NCBI GenBank assembly: GCA_036939975.1
Contig: JALLPB010001088.1
Location: 1 to 11,257, forward strand
DNA from: Cyclostephanos tholiformis
Taxonomy: Eukaryota; Bacillariophyta; Thalassiosirophyceae; Thalassiosirales; Thalassiosiraceae
Reading direction: 5' to 3'
DNA length: 11,257 bases
The position numbers were made by a program, and so were the translations under genes. Each line of letters opens with the position of its first letter. The first letter of the stretch is position 1. The notes below the pieces were generated by a model. The model did not search any database and was not told the DNA's origin. It was given only the letters and a program-made list of their open reading frames with translations. Below, piece after piece: positions 1 to 6,972 of this stretch.

Positions 1-328
1 ACTTCGTGTCTAGTCCCTTCTGGTTGATGAGACGTAGAACAGCGATGACGTGCTGTAGGTATTCCTTGGGGTTCCCCTTCATGAAAATCATCATGCTGAT
101 GATGGTCCCATCCGGAAGCTTCAACTTGATGCTGTCCAAATTCTCCTTGGCCTGCAGTAGGTCCGTAGGTGGGACATACGGGATGGGTGGACGCGCCCCC
201 AAGTTCCCCTTCTCGCACTCAGAGTCCTTCAGCCCTCGGGCACCTTGTTGGATGCGCTCATTTTCGCGTAGTTGAACAGCCCCACCCAAAGTATCAGTCG
301 GTTGTACGAAGACTTGGGCGGAACTCAT
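1..328 (-). CDS. Gag-like N-terminal fragment of a retroelement, partial at the left edge
   Basis: An open frame reads leftward from an ATG at 328 and is still open at base 1, giving about 109 residues. It begins MSSAQVFVQPTDTLGG and, about 35-60 residues from the visible end, contains a stretch with KLPDG, then KGNPKEYLQHVIAVLRL. That pattern (a short beta-like KLPDG segment, a hydrophobic run, then G-N-x-x-E-Y-L-x-H-V-I-A-V) resembles uncharacterised gag-type proteins that are abundant in diatom genomes; this is family knowledge from memory, not a search. An in-frame TAG lies about 10 codons upstream, so the ATG at 328 is the first possible start. If the reading is right, the body of the element lies outside the window to the left and its 5' end, with any LTR, lies to the right. 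No lesion is visible in the part seen. It could instead be a host gene. Confidence 0.5.
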   Translation of the reverse strand, partial: MSSAQVFVQPTDTLGGAVQLRENERIQQGARGLKDSECEKGNLGARPPIPYVPPTDLLQAKENLDSIKLKLPDGTIISMMIFMKGNPKEYLQHVIAVLRLINQKGLDTK

Positions 329-534
329 AGGAATCGAGTCGCCAGCACCTTGCCGCTAGCTAAAATCCACAGAGGGCAGAAATCCCGATCCTTGACTCTT
401 GTAAATTCTTGTACTGCCTCGCGCCATAGACCGGTTGGAAGGTCTCGCGTGACGAAGAAAAAGAATTGGCTCTTCTCAGGTCGGTTTCTCTTGAAAAAAT
501 GCACTGCTTCGCATAGTGATGCAGTGTTATGAAT
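325..534 (-). other. Open frame without ATG, overlapping the gag-like start (ATGA overlap)
   Basis: Between a TGA at 537-535 and a TGA at 327-325 the minus strand is open for 69 codons, with no ATG. The translation is protein-like, for example a segment near the end reading REAVQEFTRVKDRDFCPLW. Its stop overlaps the start of the gag-like frame (A-T-G-A at 328-325). It may be chance, an upstream exon or leader frame of the same element, or an older coding part joined by a frameshift. I do not recognise it. A hairpin with arms CACTGC/GCAGTG (502-507 and 521-526) lies inside it. Confidence 0.25.
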
Positions 535-752
535 TCAAAGTGTCATAAGCATCTCATCTTGAGGGAAAGTGATTGAGTGGTAGGGCTTCCGTTATGGGAG
601 GAGGAAGCGCTTGTAACAATGATTAAGAAAAAGAAATTATGAGCTTATTTTAAAGTTTAAAAGTGATTAAAAGTGATCTCCACCGGAGGTCAAGAATCAT
701 GTGTTTCGCGTAGGATTCTATGCGAATCTCGTATATCCAATGCACATATTCG

Positions 753-773
753 GAGTTGGCGTTTTGCCAGCTC
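753..773. repeat. Hairpin, 8-bp stem, 5-nt loop
   Basis: GAGTTGGC at 753-760 pairs with GCCAGCTC at 766-773 with one T-G wobble, leaving the loop GTTTT. It has no T-tract or neighbouring gene end that would mark it as a terminator. Confidence 0.6.
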
Positions 774-886
774 AGAGATGTCACCACGTCCATACTAGAG
801 TCTACGTACGGGGATGGTGTTGAATGGGATACATCTGTTAATTCCTATTCGTATGTGCCAGTATAATGTCCACTGATTCCTACGGT

Positions 887-1022
887 GATATCTTTTGACT
901 GCAAGATATCCAACTGGCTGAGGCTTTGATTATTTCCATGTGGGAATATCATATAGTATGTGGTCGTCTTTTACCACATGTTCGAATCTTGCAGCTGCTT
1001 CTTTCATTGAAGCAGATCCGAA
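887..1022. repeat. Four consecutive hairpins
   Basis: Within 136 bp there are four stems in a row: GATATCTT/AAGATATC (887-894, 903-910); TATTTCC/GGGAATA (931-937, 942-948); ATGTGGT/ACCACAT (958-964, 973-979); and CTGCTTC/GAAGCAG (995-1001, 1009-1015). The last is embedded in an outer stem formed by TTCGAATCT (981-989) and AGATCCGAA (1014-1022) with one mismatch. Loops are 4 to 8 nt. The sequences of the stems are unrelated, so this is not a tandem repeat. Confidence 0.65.
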
Positions 1023-1162
1023 TATTTAGAGGACATGCTGGCGCTCTCCAACTCACATTGGTGATTGGCTAATCTAGCAAATTGCGACCTTTAGCAAGGA
1101 TGTTTCCCACCAATAAGCCATGGCCTATGACAAGCAGGTGTGGTGCATGCCAATTTGGAACA

Positions 1163-1194
1163 AAAACTCTTCAAACGTAACATTTAAGAGTTTT
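1163..1194. repeat. Perfect 9-bp inverted repeat
   Basis: AAAACTCTT (1163-1171) and AAGAGTTTT (1186-1194) are exact complements around a 14-nt loop. It is the longest perfect stem in the 535-1668 interval. Confidence 0.65.
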
Positions 1195-1668
1195 ACCATG
1201 TCTCAAAACTGAGATTTGCATGCTACTTTTAGGTGATGCGACTGAATAATTCAGAAATGGGATTAATTGCTTTTTACTAAATTATTCCTCCCCTGTGAGT
1301 GTTCAAGTAGATGATTGAACTCCTTCTGGACAGTTTGATATGAGATTGATAGAATTAAATTAATAACTACTTTAATTTATGATTTGCTACTTTATTTTTT
1401 CATCCGTGACCTTGACCAGCACCTTGGATGGGTTGCCCACATGTAAGATCATGTGGATCCATCAACTCCACATTGCTGGAGGGGTGATTGACTTGGCCAC
1501 CATGGTCGAGGTGTTTTTGGCAGTTTTTGTGTGTTGTGGCTGTTGTCACTTGCCTCAAGTTTGTTGTATGTAAAAAAATGGTACGAAATAATCTTAGGGT
1601 TGAGGTTATTTTGTTACTTATTGTTTCACATCGACATGTACCACGCCAGCAGCAACCTTTGGATTCAG

Positions 1669-1890
1669 TCATTGGAACAACATCTTCAGGGGATTGTGCA
1701 AATTAAGGTACTCCCACAAGTAAAGGATGTATGGTTGCAATGTCCCCAAAAAGTTTGCCCTGCTATCTAGCATTCCCTGCAAACACTGATGTAAGGTGCC
1801 AAATGCTTCACCTGCTTGGTGTTCATCCAAATATTCATCCCTTTTACCACCCAGGGACCATTGCCCAATCATTCTCTGTAGTTGTATCAA
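1669..1890 (-). CDS. Short unrecognised ORF, possible coding remnant
   Basis: An ATG-started frame of 73 residues ends at a TAA or TGA near 1669. It is rich in leucine and glutamine, and has a plausible amphipathic stretch in the first half (GKRDEYLDEHQAGEAF) and an aromatic patch near the C terminus (YILYLWEYL). No family is recognised. It sits about 160 bp downstream, in the minus-strand sense, of the truncated reverse transcriptase, where RNase H and integrase would be in an intact element, but none of their motifs can be seen. Overlapping short frames on both strands make a chance ORF quite possible. Confidence 0.15.
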   Translation of the reverse strand: MIQLQRMIGQWSLGGKRDEYLDEHQAGEAFGTLHQCLQGMLDSRANFLGTLQPYILYLWEYLNLHNPLKMLFQ

Positions 1891-2051
1891 GAAAACTTGC
1901 GAAGATACTGCTAATAATGAGATTAAGAAATATGAGTCTATTCTGTAACTATTGTTGGATAGGATTGAGTCATGTGATTTCCGTTTGGGAAATATTCGTG
2001 TCCGTTGAGATTGGAAGTATTAGCCGTTCAATGGAGATGGCTGGAGAAATC
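1697..2051. repeat. Further hairpins left of the truncated pol
   Basis: AGTTTGC with an inner TGCTA-TC-TAGCA hairpin and a closing GCAAAC lies at about 1751-1783. ATTTCC/GGAAAT (1977-1982, 1988-1993) has a 5-nt loop. The interval otherwise holds only the weak minus-strand ORF described at 1669-1890. Confidence 0.4.
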
Positions 2052-3091
2052 TCATGCTTGGTAATAGGGAATACTTGGTAATGGTATTCGGCCTTTGTAT
2101 GGATCCCCTAGTGTTTCAGCAAACTGAAGTGCTCTTAAATGTTCTTTCAATGTGTTTGTGAAGACATCTATGTCATCAATATAAACTTCTGATTCAGGAA
2201 TGACTCTAAGTATATTTTCCATTACCTCTTGGGCATAATCAGGAGAACATTTGAGTCCCATGGGAAGCCTATTGTATTTAAACTTTCCAAAGGGTGTAGC
2301 AATAGTACACAAATCTTTTGACTCTTCATCAAGTTCAAAAGTATAATATTGCATTGATATATCCAATTTTGTAAAAAATTGATATCCAGGACCTCTTTTT
2401 AGTATGTCCTGTACAATAGGTAGTGGATATTGTCTTCTTCTGACTACCTCATTTAATTCTCTTAAATCACTGACCCAATGGCTCTGCCATCTTTCTTGGG
2501 TATAATAAAGGTAGAAGAAGCCCATTCACTTGTTCCTTGTGATTGCAATACTCCTATTTCACTTAAATGCATTAATTCCCTTTTGAATGCTTCTAAGTGA
2601 ATTACTGGAATAGGATAAGGTCTAGCATGTCTTGGTCGAGTACCTGGCTCTAACTCAATATGAAATTTTCTGTGTGGATAGACTCCTAATGTTCCATTGA
2701 ACAACTTAGTAAACTTATCCAACACTTGTTTGATGTCAGCCTTTTGCTGTACAGTCAAGTGACTAAGTTGCTTTACAACTTCATCAATTGAAACTTTTTC
2801 ATATCTTGCATCAAGAATTTCTGATGCATAACAGGTTGGATCATACCAATCCACACCAAAGAATTCAACTTCTTCTTGAATTTCTATTAATTCTGCCGTT
2901 GATATATAAACCTTATCTGTCAAAAGACGTGGATCACAAAGTGGTATTTCATTTTCAAACCACTGTATTATTCCAGTGCTATATTTGACATCAATGCCAC
3001 TGTTAGTCAAAAAGACCTTTTTCCACTGGCGTGGACTGTCAATTGCTAAAATTGAATGCATCAGCAATTTCGCAAGATTGATCTTCTTCAC
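2052..3091 (-). pseudogene. Ty3/gypsy pol fragment: protease C-terminal end plus reverse transcriptase
   Basis: The frame from 3091 begins near a protease-tail motif (NSGIDVKYSTGIIQWFENEIPL), as in the segment that follows the catalytic part of gypsy proteases. It continues through a connection region to the RT entry sequence (KFHIELEPGTRPRHARPYPIP) and FIIPKKDGR at 2509-2483, then ends at TAA at 2464-2462. The second frame picks up at about 2485 with WVSDLRELN and continues with [17 protein letters not shown], the LPMG motif and the catalytic VYIDD at 2183-2172. A single-base loss near 2475-2485 explains the change of frame. About 20 codons after YIDD the expected thumb sequence is replaced by unrelated residues and a stop. 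The catalytic aspartates of the palm appear intact, but the gene is dead by frameshift and truncation. The protease D-T/S-G motif is not found upstream, so an internal deletion near 3040-3070 is likely. Confidence 0.85.
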
Positions 3092-4495
3092 TACTTGCGA
3101 AGGAATCCATAATGGTGTTGTTGGGAAAAATATTTTCTAAGTTCAAGTTAGCTGGAGATGCCATCTGAGAAACCATCTTCATTTGAAGATTTTCAGGCTC
3201 ATGACTGTTTAAGTCCCTAATGATGTGCCTTTTTCCTGCCCAAAAACTTGCCTTCAATTTTTTGGGAATGTGATAGGTCTCAAGACGATAATTCTTGAGG
3301 GAACTATCTTTGGCAGAACCGTTCTTGCTGATTTTGCTCTTGCTATTGGCAAAATCACATTCAGGGTCTTCAACAGATCCATCACTATTATCATGGTGAC
3401 TTTCGTCATGGTAGTGGACTTCGTGTATGCGTTTTTGACTCATGATGAACTTGTTGTTGTTGTTGTTTTTGTGCGCGCATTGATTCTTGGGGTTCCTACA
3501 ACATTTGTTGTATGACTGCTTGGCTTCAGGGCCATGCACATGGCAAGGTTTCTTCATTTGTCCTTTCCCTGATGTCTTGTGTGTCCTGTCACGTATTTTG
3601 TTATTGTTATTGACCTTAGAATGACTATCTTTGTGCCTACGATTGTAATATTTATCATGATCACGATGATGTGCCCGGTCAACATGATGTCCGCATATTC
3701 AATGGTCCATGTAGGCGCGTACCTTTCTCTTGTAGCATTCTTTGAGTTCTTGGCAGCTCGACAAATCTGCTCTTTGTGTTACTTCTGGAGCGATCCATCG
3801 CCAAGTTTGGCATGAAAAATCACATCAAAATGCTCGGCGAGCAAGTCAAGCGTCTCGTCACTGAGCTTGTGTCCGCTTCAAAGGTACTCAGAGCAGTCTG
3901 AGCAATGAAAGCTCATATAAAACCACTCAACCTGCAATGCAGCATTGGGTGTTGGGATGTCTCCGGCTGGAAGAAGCTCGGAGATGCGCAGCATCTCTTG
4001 AAATTGATGGAGATGATCCATCGGACTGGTCAGTAGATCCTTAAAGATGCTATAATCTTGACCTGGTGCCAAGTAGATGTACTGGCGGTTGTGTGGCTTT
4101 TGTTCTTTAAGCGATCGCATGCTGAAAGTTCTCAGGCACTGAGCGATCGCATTCTGGAGAAACCATCATCGAATTGACTGGTTCAGGTAAGTGCTCATGG
4201 CACACCTGCTTCCAGTTGGTCAGGTAAGATCCCTGGAGCACATTGCCAAACTCACTGAAGCTTGATTTTATCCATTCCATGAAGGAAATCGGAAATGATT
4301 TTGTCGAGCAAAAACTCAACACCAAATGGGCTGTCATCTCTATAAATTTCGACCTTTTGTTTTGAACAATCATTGCTCTGCAACTTAAAGGTAGGAGGGA
4401 ACACTGTCTGAGTGTCCCAGGTTTGTTGAACCTTAAAAAACGGCGTTTTCTCCTATATACTTGCCATTTTTGTTGGGTGCCTCCTTTCTATTCAT
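3039..4495 (-). pseudogene. Gag of the Ty3/gypsy element, multiply broken
   Basis: The likely start is the ATG at 4495. The frame leaves at a run of six T (plus-strand A4435-A4440), resumes as KVQQTWDTQTVFPPTFKL, shifts again near 4255, and continues with FSEFGNVLQGSYLTNWKQV. It shifts near 4110-4120 inside a GCGATCGCAT motif and continues with NRQYIYLAPGQD to an in-frame TGA at 3880-3878. It reads through in the same frame (HKLSDETLDLLAEHFDVIFHAK), shifts near 3785-3800, continues with CQELKECYKRK, and meets another in-frame TGA at 3701-3699. The last part is rich in H, N, K and R and ends at 3041-3039. A zinc-knuckle-like motif C-x2-H-G-x4-Q-x4-C lies at about 3545-3500, with Gln where the second His is expected. 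The capsid-like half and the basic nucleocapsid half match gag organisation. Confidence 0.75.
4111..4152. repeat. Direct repeat GCGATCGCAT, 32 bp apart
   Basis: GCGATCGCAT occurs at 4111-4120 and again at 4143-4152. Its core GCGATCGC is a perfect 8-bp palindrome. The left copy coincides with one of the gag frameshifts, so a local duplication or slippage event is possible, although the 22 bp that follow each copy are only weakly similar. Confidence 0.6.
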
Positions 4496-4699
4496 TGATG
4501 AATTAACTAGTCCTTGCAACCATAAAATATGTTGGTTAGCACACCAGGGGTCGTGGTGAATTTGCCATCAATTTGGGGATGGTAAATTGAGGTCAAACGT
4601 ACTGTAGGGCCTGAAGGCATAAAGGTTAGCGATTTCGTCCGACATTCAGTCTTTTACATCATGTGTGTAGTAAAAGCAAGAAATATGTTGGACTCAACA
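4496..4699 (-). other. Possible 5' leader and short LTR remnant of the gypsy element
   Basis: On the minus strand the interval starts with TGTTGAGTCCAACA (4699-4686), itself an inverted repeat, which is the kind of TG-starting end seen on LTRs. It runs about 150 bp to TGGTGTGCTAACCAAC (4546-4531), which starts with TGG as primer-binding sites do. There is no second LTR in the window to compare with, so this is a guess from position and ends only. Confidence 0.2.
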
Positions 4700-4872
4700 A
4701 AGATTTTAATATTAAGTCCTAAATAGATATTAGCACTTTTTCATTTTTCTCACTTTCTTTTTCTCATAAACATTGCCAAATTGGTAACTGAATGCCAACT
4801 CGCCCTGCGGCGCCATGCTAGCCCCCGATCGATCACAACAACCAAACCCAACACCCAACACTAATTGTGGCA
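4700..4872 (+). promoter_or_regulatory. Presumed promoter and 5' leader of the membrane-protein gene
   Basis: There is a pyrimidine-rich tract at about 4735-4768 (repeated CTTTTT/TTTCT blocks), then a 5' leader ending in an A- and C-rich stretch (about 4838-4862) directly before the start codon. TTAATATTAA (about 4706-4715) is a 10-bp palindrome upstream. No clear TATA box can be assigned. The leader contains an upstream ATG described separately. Confidence 0.35.
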
Positions 4873-4913
4873 ATGCACAGAAAATTGGTCGCCCGGCTTT
4901 CCAGATATCGTAG
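4815..4913 (+). promoter_or_regulatory. Upstream ORF overlapping the start of the membrane-protein gene
   Basis: An ATG at 4815 opens a 32-codon frame ending at TAG 4911-4913. It lies in a different frame from the main gene and overlaps its first 41 bases. If the transcript starts upstream of 4815, ribosomes that begin here cannot reach the main ATG by simple reinitiation, so it would lower translation. The context GCC-ATG-C is fair. The transcript start is unknown, so the uORF may not be transcribed. Confidence 0.4.
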
Positions 4914-6114
4914 GAGACTCCACCAAGAGAGTGACGGAGGAAGCGGTTCATCGGGCGGACTCGTACCGCACGATCTTGGGTCGCTACGAACTCGACGAGA
5001 TTTGGATGGGAACTATCCCGCAGACACAATGACTGCAGCGATAACGTGTGAGAGTATTCAAACTAGGTCGCCGTCGCCGTCGCGACCGCGGTCGCCGTCG
5101 TCGTCGCCATGTCACTCGATATTGCCTCCGAACCTGTATGATACGACAAATAATATGAATCATACCCATCGGATCATTGATTATGATACACCTTACGAAT
5201 TGGGCCCGGCGACTTCGTCTAATGAAGCAGTGTTTGCGATGGGGTGTTCAAGTTCTACCGAGATAAGCGATTCGAAAATTGTTGTCTCGCCGATGGGGCC
5301 GTTGATGACGCACTCATTGTCCAACCCTCCTCGTTTGGCACCTCATACCGGCTCAGGTAGCACTGTTATAGAGACGACAGGAGACGAATTAGACGAAGAT
5401 GCATACGGTACATGGTGGTTCTTCACATCCAATAGTGAATCATTCGATCGCCCCAAGCATTCGACACTGGGGGAACAGGCTGATACTACAACAAATGAAT
5501 GTACGGACGAATCAGATCTAGCTACCAAAACTAGAACCCTAGTGAGAACTGATGTGAAAGAGCTTAATGCGCAATTTGTGCAGCCAGTCGAAAAATCCGT
5601 GATGTTCGAACTGCCCTCATGTAGGAAGTCAAACCCATCATCATTGAGAAATAATGACGTTGACTTGGGTGGGGCAACTCTTGACCATGATCATGACATG
5701 GTGTACTGTGCAACGCCAATTACACCTTATTATAACATACCTCATAATCAGAATCCATCACTGTCCACTAGTGCTTGTGTTGCAAAGGATATGGACTTGG
5801 AAAAAGGATACCAATCAGATGATCATATAGAATGGACCCCGCAAGATTCATCTTATGGTGCAGCGGTGCCGGCATGCGGATGTGTCTCAAAGCGGAAACG
5901 CAAATTGTTTGAAGGGATAATGTTGGTCATCGTTGTGATACTTATGATATTTGTTCTCGTTAAGGCTGGGGTGCATTTAAGAAGTTCAGGGTCTGGAGCG
6001 AAAAATAGATATTTTTCGGATGATGATCATTATGATTACAACAATGTTAATGTGGAAAATCACGACAATGGTAGCAACAATCAGAGGGGTAGCAATGGTC
6101 ATAATACAATGTAG
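4873..6114 (+). CDS. Hypothetical single-pass membrane protein (413 aa)
   Basis: This is the only long, undamaged, protein-like frame. The start is the first in-frame ATG (4873), 17 codons after an in-frame TAG at 4819; TAG at 6112-6114 ends it. The N terminus is basic (RKLVARLSRYRRR). Residues 66-79 are a Ser-Pro/Arg-Pro repeat encoded by TCG/CCG repeats, a likely phosphorylation target. The middle is long, polar and probably disordered, with an acidic patch followed by GTWWFF (residues 179-184). KRKRK (340-344) directly precedes a hydrophobic helix at about 345-367. The remaining 45 residues are Asp- and Asn-rich and contain an N-G-S sequon. By the positive-inside rule the N-terminal part would face the cytosol and the tail the lumen or exterior. 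No domain is recognised, so no function is assigned. No intron signals interrupt it. Confidence 0.8.
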   Translation: MHRKLVARLSRYRRRLHQESDGGSGSSGGLVPHDLGSLRTRRDLDGNYPADTMTAAITCESIQTRSPSPSRPRSPSSSPCHSILPPNLYDTTNNMNHTHRIIDYDTPYELGPATSSNEAVFAMGCSSSTEISDSKIVVSPMGPLMTHSLSNPPRLAPHTGSGSTVIETTGDELDEDAYGTWWFFTSNSESFDRPKHSTLGEQADTTTNECTDESDLATKTRTLVRTDVKELNAQFVQPVEKSVMFELPSCRKSNPSSLRNNDVDLGGATLDHDHDMVYCATPITPYYNIPHNQNPSLSTSACVAKDMDLEKGYQSDDHIEWTPQDSSYGAAVPACGCVSKRKRKLFEGIMLVIVVILMIFVLVKAGVHLRSSGSGAKNRYFSDDDHYDYNNVNVENHDNGSNNQRGSNGHNTM

Positions 6115-6440
6115 ACGACTACTGCAATAGCAGTGTAGAAACAATCACATAATGCATAGACAGGCATTGCTGTGCTGCAACAATAATATACTAGTATATC
6201 ACAACACAATATCTCATTTTAAGGCATAAGTAGATACTAAAGATAGTATGAATGTTTGATCTACTTGTACCTACCTATGAGCAGGAAAAACAGCTCTCCT
6301 TAGTTCCATGTGTCAGCATCAGTGTCTACATCTGCATCAGCATGCATGCTTCAATCCCTTTCAATCCTCACCCTGTTGATAAATCATCCACTGATATCAG
6401 TCATCCTTGTGTTGGGTGGATATAGATTGCGATTGACATC
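6115..6440 (+). other. Palindrome-rich 3' flank of the membrane-protein gene
   Basis: No ORF is convincing. Just after the stop ACTGC-AATA-GCAGT forms a small hairpin. Perfect palindromes follow: ATATACTAGTATAT (6186-6199), AGCATGCATGCT (6339-6350) and ACTGATATCAGT (6390-6401). AAGTAGAT (6228-6235) and ATCTACTT (6259-6266) form an 8-bp stem around an inner ATACT/AGTAT stem. These could shape the 3' UTR or mark a transcript end, but no canonical AATAAA is obvious. Confidence 0.45.
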
Positions 6441-6925
6441 AAAGTGCTTCAAAGCATGGAATTCCCTCAAGTGATTAATGAATCGCTTGATAGATCATCA
6501 CCAAATGTAGGATAAACAGCCTGGACTGCTGCATTTGAAAGGGTGGGAGAACTGATATCTTCTGTGCACAGGTCTTTGGAAGTGGATTCACAAGAGAGAA
6601 CAGATCTAAGGGCAAAAAGGTATGCTCTCATCCAAACATGCCTCATCTGGTGAAATGGAAGTGAATATAGCTTCCTCGATGTCAAGTGGGTCAGTCCCAT
6701 CAAAAACAGATGACAATGACATTGATACCTCATCTATCATCATAGTGAAGAGAGAGTGAAAGTCACAGTTGGGGGAGGGAGCCGCAGAGTGAGTATCCTA
6801 CCGGTTATCCTACCCATTACCCAACCTTCATACCATACTTACCACTCTCACAGCAACAGCCTTTTCAGCCTGGTATGATATGATTCCAAGAAAAAATGAA
6901 CTTCCTGTGTGGATTTTCTACAGGG
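6441..6925 (-). other. No clear gene; possible scrambled C-terminal remnant of the transposase
   Basis: An 88-codon minus-strand frame (6733-6467) contains a stretch VWMRAYLFALRSVLSCE that loosely resembles the W-x-x-R-x-F-x-F segment near the end of piggyBac-like transposases. It lies on the correct side of the transposase relic, but the similarity is weak and the intervening 200 bp show nothing recognisable. A second frame over the same bases reads an acidic stretch (DGTDPLDIEEAIF). Neither is supported as a gene. Confidence 0.2.
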
Positions 6926-6972
6926 GGTCAGGTACCAATTGGTATCTGAAGGTACCATATTGTTACCTGACC
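6926..6972. repeat. Long imperfect hairpin (18 pairs)
   Basis: Left arm 6926-6944 and right arm 6953-6972 pair over 18 positions with one mismatch and one bulged base, leaving an 8-nt loop. The first nine pairs, GGTCAGGTA with TACCTGACC, are perfect. The left arm contains the perfect 12-bp palindrome TACCAATTGGTA (6933-6944). The two halves can also be read as an imperfect direct repeat of about 20 bp starting GGTACCA. It lies where homology to the transposase fades, so it may be a small inserted foldback element or the scar of a rearrangement. Confidence 0.7.

Larger units (their letters stand above)
535..1668. other. Non-coding interval dense in short perfect hairpins
   Basis: No convincing gene is seen; the short ORFs at 1379-1672 overlap each other on both strands and lack recognisable sequence. 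What stands out is inverted repeats. Arms read on the plus strand: 675-681/685-691, 708-714/719-725 region (one G-U), 753-760/766-773 (8 bp, one G-U), 887-894/903-910 (8 bp), 931-937/942-948 (one G-U), 958-964/973-979 (7 bp), 995-1001/1009-1015 (7 bp, inside a longer imperfect stem 981-1022), 1163-1171/1186-1194 (9 bp), 1201-1205/1210-1214, 1242-1246/1250-1254, 1301-1306/1315-1320, 1353-1359/1371-1377 (7 bp), 1437-1443/1450-1456 (7 bp), 1466-1470/1477-1481, and 1587-1595/1602-1610 (9 bp with two G-U). Part of this interval may be the LTR or leader of the left-edge element. Confidence 0.6.
2052..4699 (-). mobile_element. Decayed and truncated Ty3/gypsy LTR retrotransposon
   Basis: Read on the minus strand, the order is possible LTR or leader remnant (about 4699-4496), gag (4495 to about 3040), the C-terminal end of a protease-like region (about 3060-2960) and reverse transcriptase (to about 2110). 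This gag-PR-RT order in one transcript and the RT sequence itself identify Ty3/gypsy. RNase H, integrase and the 3' LTR are absent, and the coding similarity stops soon after the RT YIDD motif, so the 3' half is deleted or was never here. The relic carries many frameshifts and stops and cannot make Gag-Pol. The reading breaks into non-homologous sequence at about 2110, next to a small direct repeat CTTGGTAAT (2057-2065 and 2074-2082) and an inverted repeat GAATAC/GTATTC (2069-2074, 2084-2089). Confidence 0.85.

Noticed and set aside
979..1022. GTTCGAATC resembling the T-loop of a tRNA
   Set aside because: The flanking five bases do not pair as a T-stem, and no acceptor, D or anticodon arm can be built around it.
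675..1500. Hairpin cluster as a CRISPR array or integron attC sites
   Set aside because: The stems share no sequence, spacing is irregular, and the context is eukaryotic.
3699..3880. TGA recoding (selenocysteine or reassigned code)
   Set aside because: The same frames also carry frameshifts and a TAG, and the expected residue is Arg where I can judge it, so decay is simpler.
4531..4546. TGGTGTGCTAACCAAC on the minus strand as a retrotransposon primer-binding site
   Set aside because: It starts with TGG and lies upstream of gag, but I cannot match it to a known tRNA 3' end and there is no second LTR to fix the boundary. It is only mentioned as possible in the leader entry.
4730..5029. 99-codon minus-strand ORF over the start of the membrane-protein gene
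   Set aside because: It is antisense to the well-supported plus-strand gene and its composition is explained by the complement of that gene and its pyrimidine-rich leader.
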